Shown: in pieces, positions 39,775 to 39,775 of the stretch
Position numbering within the stretch: the first letter of the stretch is position 1
How the letters are laid out: every line of letters begins with the position of its first letter
Assembly: GCF_042658845.1 (NCBI RefSeq)
Contig: NZ_JBHSRI010000022.1
Location: forward strand, 1-39,775
Direction of reading: 5' to 3'
DNA length: 39,775 nt
From: Paenisporosarcina macmurdoensis
GTDB taxonomy: Bacteria; Bacillota; Bacilli; Bacillales_A; Planococcaceae
Made by a program: the position numbers and the translations under genes
The notes under the pieces: model-generated
Seen by the model: only the letters and a program-made list of their open reading frames with translations
Database searches by the model: none
What the model was told of the DNA's origin: nothing

Positions 39775-39775
39775 T

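Noticed and set aside
1..39775. Composite transposon of 39.5 kb bounded by inverted IS copies
   Set aside because: The interior holds fbp, cysK and paiAB, which are core genes, and no transposase or target duplication can be seen. A contig end at repeats is simpler.
1..39775. tRNA, rRNA, CRISPR array, prophage or replication origin
   Set aside because: No cloverleaf, no regularly spaced repeats, no phage structural genes and no DnaA-box cluster were seen on either strand.

Overview
The window reads as chromosome of a low-GC, endospore-forming member of the Bacillales. The grounds are B. subtilis-type paiA/paiB, the Firmicutes-only class III fructose-1,6-bisphosphatase, strong AGGAGG-type ribosome binding sites with frequent GTG/TTG starts, many lipobox lipoproteins, and a small protein with duplicated spore-protease-like motifs. 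A Planococcaceae-type genus such as Psychrobacillus or Sporosarcina is a guess. Both ends carry the same 124-bp sequence in opposite orientation, so the window looks like a contig bounded by two copies of a mobile element.

Layout. 0.1-5 kb: mostly minus-strand small genes (histidine phosphatase, VOC protein, DUF1428-like protein, two lipoproteins, a HIT protein, two small membrane proteins) separated by decayed DNA with a dispersed palindromic repeat and an oxidoreductase remnant. 5.3-15.3 kb: cysteine synthase, an MFS transporter, a DUF2157/GDYXXLXY membrane pair, an amidase, a DUF2075 nuclease-helicase and a DUF2798 protein. 15.4-21 kb: the SASP-like protein, a truncated TetR regulator, fbp, and a marR-paiA-paiB operon with two operator-like sites. 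21.3-27.2 kb: a MATE pump, a 19-cysteine copper-binding protein, a decayed locus, two Met-rich small-protein genes, and a two-component system with a third Met-rich membrane protein. 28-32 kb: a secreted protein, two tandem paralogues of unknown function, a DinB protein, a group II intron RT fragment and a frameshifted membrane protein. 32.2-39.5 kb: two ABC transporters of the FtsX-permease type (one HrtBA-like, one Vex-like) around SnoaL-like and YciI-like proteins and another broken gene.

Most coherent system: 23.0-27.2 kb. The histidine kinase operon and the Met-rich/SHOCT operon each have a promoter in which a 17-bp box (13/17 identical, 11-bp periodicity) sits exactly 10 bp upstream of a -10 hexamer. 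This suggests that the local OmpR-family regulator controls both. With the Csp-type protein next door, the set looks like a copper or other soft-metal envelope response module (inference). The window also holds an unusual number of recent gene remains: at least nine frameshifted, stop-interrupted or truncated reading frames are described below. No tRNA, rRNA, CRISPR array or prophage was seen.
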